The notes under the pieces: model-generated
Told to the model about the DNA's origin: nothing
Databases searched by the model: none
Seen by the model: the letters and a program-made list of their open reading frames with translations, nothing else
Origin: Melioribacteraceae bacterium
GTDB lineage: Bacteria; Bacteroidota; Ignavibacteria; Ignavibacteriales; Melioribacteraceae
Direction of reading: 5' to 3'
Length of the DNA: 17,448 nucleotides
Assembly: GCA_015486905.1 (NCBI GenBank)
Contig: WFQV01000132.1
Span: 1-17,448 of the forward strand
Made by a program: the position numbers and the translations under genes
Shown here: positions 14,999-17,448 of the stretch, piece after piece
How the letters are laid out: each line of letters begins with the position of its first letter
How positions within the stretch are numbered: position 1 is the stretch's first letter

Positions 14999-15143
14999 CG
15001 GATTGTTTGGATGGTTGGATTGTGAATGGAATATTGGGTTGATTAATTTTATTTTATATTAATAAAGAGATGCCTTGCATCCGCTCGGCATGACATCAAA
15101 AGAAATTGCAACGAAAATTCAATCTAATTTTAGCTTTCATTAA

Positions 15144-15556
15144 CCCCCGGCTTCAGCCGTGGGGAAGAATGCAACAAATCTCATACAACTCAAACCGGTT
15201 CACCGGTTTCCCTAACCCAACAGAAAAATTTAAATAAAACCTTCATCCCAAATTCTGCTTTCATTCAAAGTTCAAATAATGGGGCTAAAGCCCGTTAAGT
15301 TTATTTGTCTTTTCATGCCGTCGGATGAATCCGACGGCAATGCTGTGCTTTCAATATTCTAATTAATTTTTATTAAATGGCTGTTTGTTTTTCAGCAAAC
15401 ATTGACATTGAATTCAGTAACATTGCCGTTGACTTCAGTCAACGGATAGAAGAGAAAAAAGTAAAAAATGGCTTTAGCCACATTATTCCCCTAAAACCTC
15501 TAAACAGATTACGGGGGCTTTTGCTTGCTCTGTGTCCAAACGGCTGAAGCCGTTTG
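15144..15556. repeat. Cluster of six REP-like palindromes
   Basis: The palindromes are: 15144-15164 (CGGCT/AGCCG inner stem within CCCC/GGGG, one bulge); 15282-15293 (GGGCT-aa-AGCCC); 15316-15339 (TGCCGTCGGA and TCCGACGGCA, 4-nt loop); 15426-15445 (CCGTTGACT-tc-AGTCAACGG); 15469-15480 (TGGCT-tt-AGCCA); 15537-15556 (CAAACGGCT-ga-AGCCGTTTG). Five of the six share a CT-NN-AG centre while their arms differ in sequence yet stay complementary. Confidence 0.8.
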
Positions 15557-15689
15557 TTAATGAAATTATTATGTCGGTTCGGCGCGAAAGGTCCGCCTTC
15601 GTCTGCGCCCTCCCGCATTTGCGTGGGACTTAGACGTGACAGCTTGCGGGCTGTTCCTACAAATTTTCAGAATCGGAAATAATTAAAAA

Positions 15690-16913
15690 TTAAAATGCTT
15701 TCAGCCCGAAAAGTTTGGTGTAAGTTTCGGAAATTCTTTTGTCGATGTCCGCATAAAATTCCTTTGCTTCTTTCTTTGAAAGCGAATTTGCCTTACGCCA
15801 TTTTTTAAGTAATTTCTCGGCTTTTCTAAAGTTTTCATTTTCAAGCGGTTTAAGTAATTGAAGGAATCCCGTTCTTTCCTTATTGATTACTTTTGAAAGG
15901 AGTAAATATTTTTTGCCCGAACCTCTTTCAACCGGGAAGCACTGTTCTTTTAATTTTAATGCCATTGCACATAGAGGTGCGTTCAGAGTGTCCTTTGCGG
16001 TTAAAATTTTGGGAAGCTCTCTGCCGGCTTTAACCCAAACGGGTACGGCTACGGAGGTTAATTGAAAGCCTAGTATCGTCCAAATTGTAGAAAGCTCCGG
16101 CGCTTCCCCTTTGCGAACACCTTGAACCACTACCGTGGCAGCCGAGGAATAACGCACGATGTAATCTTCCAGCGTGACAAATTTTTTCTCATTCTCCGAA
16201 GGGGGATTAAGTTTTAAGTCCGTTCCCAATAACGAATGTTTTAGTGAGCGGCTTACATCTTGTAAAATAAAGCGATAATCAATGTCGTCACTTTCCGAGG
16301 CTTTGTTGAAAAGCTCTTCGGCGGTCATGTAGCGAATGTAACCTTTCCCGGCATCTTTCCTGCCGCTAAAAGAAAAATTAGTGCGAATCACATAACCGAA
16401 AGGGGCAATAGTGGGGTCATTTACGTCGATTTTTTTAATGTCAAAATTGTTAACTTCGAAGTAAGCGCAGCCGCCTTGTGCGTCGATTGTTCCGAAGTTT
16501 GCTTCGGCGCCTAAGGGTTTGGGTAAGTTTTGTAAAAGTTCTTCGAAGTCGTCAACGGTTCTGCAGTTTTGCAGAGCCCGTTTCATTATTTTGCCTTCTT
16601 GGTCTTTAATGGTTGTTGTATCCCCCTGCGCTTTAAGGTTGTAAGAGGCGGAGTTCATTATTGCAAACCCAACGCTGTTGACTCCCGCCCAAACTTCCTT
16701 GCCGTCTTTGTCAACGGAGTTAATCAAACCGATGTAATTAAATTTCCCGTCGTCGAAATACATCAATTTGTTTTTAAAGAAATGAGTATCGCGGTGCTTT
16801 AGTAAAAGGGGGCGTCCGTCCTTAGTGTATTTGCCGGAAATTATCGCCGTGGTGCATGGGTAAACCGAAGCGGTAAAAGTCAAAATAAAAAAGAATAAAA
16901 ATAATTTTTTCAT
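15690..16913 (-). CDS. Secreted Ntn-hydrolase-like protein (choloylglycine hydrolase / C45 acyltransferase-like)
   Basis: This 407-aa protein has an N-terminal export signal followed by an N-terminal-nucleophile hydrolase beginning at C20 (CTTAIISGKYTKDGRPLLLKHRD). In this superfamily a Cys becomes the catalytic N-terminal residue after processing, and an Arg-Asp pair equivalent to R41-D42 assists. Such enzymes cleave or transfer linear amide bonds (bile salt, penicillin or acyl-amide substrates), but the substrate here cannot be told. Conserved GVNSVGFAIMNS and the PLGAEANFGTIDAQGG segment support the fold. Signal cleavage probably exposes the Cys directly. The ATG at 16913 is chosen because AAGGAG lies 8-9 nt upstream; the in-frame TTG at 16931 would place that SD inside the gene. 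Confidence 0.85.
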   Translation of the reverse strand: MKKLFLFFFILTFTASVYPCTTAIISGKYTKDGRPLLLKHRDTHFFKNKLMYFDDGKFNYIGLINSVDKDGKEVWAGVNSVGFAIMNSASYNLKAQGDTTTIKDQEGKIMKRALQNCRTVDDFEELLQNLPKPLGAEANFGTIDAQGGCAYFEVNNFDIKKIDVNDPTIAPFGYVIRTNFSFSGRKDAGKGYIRYMTAEELFNKASESDDIDYRFILQDVSRSLKHSLLGTDLKLNPPSENEKKFVTLEDYIVRYSSAATVVVQGVRKGEAPELSTIWTILGFQLTSVAVPVWVKAGRELPKILTAKDTLNAPLCAMALKLKEQCFPVERGSGKKYLLLSKVINKERTGFLQLLKPLENENFRKAEKLLKKWRKANSLSKKEAKEFYADIDKRISETYTKLFGLKAF

Positions 16914-17151
16914 TTGCAGGTTCTCCTTCAAAGTTTTATCACGATTTTAAACCTCAACCTTAACCTCAACCTCAAAAAAAATAATAGTACAGCCATCCAA
17001 CTATCCATTCATCCAACTTATCGCGCCGAATCCCATAGAATGCGGGGGAAGGCGGACCATCCAACCATCCATTCATCCAATCAACCAACTCGTCACTCAA
17101 TTAATTCAAAGTTTACTTACTTTGCCTACCGATAGTCGGTTGTGAAAAAAA
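16914..17151. repeat. Spacer with simple-sequence repeats
   Basis: Hexamer-like repeats (CCTCAACCTTAACCTCAACC) lie around 16951-16976. A 25-nt unit rich in CCATCCAACTATCCATTC words at 16993-17017 recurs at 17057-17081 with two differences. A related inverted version lies near 15003-15032. No gene is supported. Confidence 0.7.
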
Positions 17152-17448
17152 TCACATGAACAATTTTGTCAGTTCTCTTTTCTTTCTGTTTTTCCAAGAG
17201 CCTTTGTGATAAGCATAGCCTGCAATTAAGGGCATGGCGATTGTAGCTTCGGAGTAAACCATCTGTTCAAATGTTTGTGCAACCTTACCCCAAGAGTTTG
17301 CTTCTTTAAGTGTAGAAGAAGAGAGGGCGCCGTCCCTAACATCAGCGACTGTAATTTGAATTGCGTACTTGTGCATCGGTGCTTCTTCGGTTAAGATATC
17401 TGCGGCTACAACGATGTCCTGTGTGAAATTTTTAGGGACGCCTCCGCC
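17152..17448 (-). CDS. Deoxyhypusine synthase-like protein, C-terminal part (5' end beyond window)
   Basis: The frame is open to the right edge, giving the last 98 residues. It begins GGGVPKNFTQDIVVAADI, the nicotinamide-cofactor loop of deoxyhypusine synthases, and includes HKYAIQITVADVRDGALS and NSWGKV. The lysine in WGK corresponds to the catalytic Lys329 of human deoxyhypusine synthase. A tail (AYHKGSWKNRKKRELTKLF) closes the protein. Bacteria generally lack the eIF5A substrate, so bacterial homologues probably act in polyamine metabolism, for example making homospermidine from spermidine or putrescine. The internal ATG at 17376 is not the start, since conserved sequence continues upstream. 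Confidence 0.92.
   Translation of the reverse strand, partial: GGGVPKNFTQDIVVAADILTEEAPMHKYAIQITVADVRDGALSSSTLKEANSWGKVAQTFEQMVYSEATIAMPLIAGYAYHKGSWKNRKKRELTKLFM

Larger units (their letters stand above)
14098..15689. other. 1.6-kb gene-free region packed with palindromic repeats
   Basis: No frame here looks like a protein gene. The stretch carries many short inverted repeats, listed separately, plus AT-rich filler and a hairpin CCCCGCA/TGCGGGG at 14827-14843. A long inverted repeat around 14735-14771 (CGACCCC and GGGGTCG arms) and fragments of ATTGCGA and GGATGGTTGGAT repeats are also present. I find no tRNA or rRNA. The richness in structured repeats, with no coding sequence, suggests a landing zone for REP-like elements. 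Confidence 0.75.

Noticed and set aside
15576..15670. GC-rich structured segment as a tRNA or small RNA
   Set aside because: No tRNA arms or anticodon loop can be laid out; it looks like another repeat fragment (TCCCGCATTTGCGTGGGA hairpin).
16914..16931. TTG start of the Ntn-hydrolase gene
   Set aside because: The codons after TTG contain the AAGGAG that serves the ATG at 16913.
17377..17448. ATG at 17376 as the true start of a 74-aa protein
   Set aside because: The frame continues upstream with the conserved GGGVPKNF loop, so the gene is cut by the window edge.

Overview
The window reads as an AT-rich chromosomal segment from a Bacteroidota/Ignavibacteria-type bacterium. This is inferred from the low GC, the Tsp/Prc-type lipoprotein protease, the deoxyhypusine-synthase-like protein, the GxxExxY protein, and the many dispersed intergenic repeats (families containing ATTCGTGCATTCGTGGC, AATCTGTGAGAATCTGTG and GTCATTGCGA). 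All recognised genes lie on the minus strand, so transcription runs from high to low coordinates.

The core is a type III-A (Csm) CRISPR-Cas locus: cas6 (10982-11782), cas10/csm1 (8391-10901), csm2, csm3, csm4 and csm5 (ending at 4775). The csm genes are 1-3 nt apart or overlap by 1 nt. Cas10 keeps both the HD motif and the GGDD cyclase motif, so cyclic oligoadenylate (cOA) signalling is expected. Downstream lie accessory genes: a csx1/TM1812-type CARF-HEPN protein (2370-3683), an overlapping 123-aa protein of a small CRISPR-linked family I cannot name with confidence (1999-2370), and a TIGR02584/NE0113-type CARF protein without a visible HEPN motif (431-1501). Two modules sit among these: a YefM-YoeB toxin-antitoxin pair (4066-4580) with its own TGTACA operator, and a GxxExxY PD-(D/E)xK-type protein (1564-1938). 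No cas1, cas2 or CRISPR array is present.

The most striking structural signal is a 17-nt sequence, ATTCGTGCATTCGTGGC, and its variants. It appears at nearly every module boundary of this locus: upstream of cas6, between csm5 and the antitoxin, after the toxin, before csx1, and on both sides of the GxxExxY gene. The YoeB module is bracketed by perfect inverted copies. The GxxExxY gene is bracketed by direct copies of a 45-46 nt hairpin. The accessory part of the locus looks assembled or rearranged at these repeats.

Upstream of the CRISPR locus lie a Tsp/Prc periplasmic protease gene (12025-14097), a 1.6-kb gene-free region full of small palindromes with differing but self-complementary arms, a secreted Ntn-hydrolase-like (choloylglycine hydrolase/C45-like) protein (15690-16913), a short repeat-rich spacer, and the 3' part of a deoxyhypusine synthase-like gene that runs off the right edge. 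Positions 1-430 hold only repeats.

Putative working model: crRNAs matured by Cas6 load the Csm complex, and target RNA binding activates Cas10 to make cOA. Csx1 is the probable cOA-activated RNase. The TIGR02584 protein and possibly the 123-aa protein may sense or degrade cOA. The toxin-antitoxin module may stabilise the locus.
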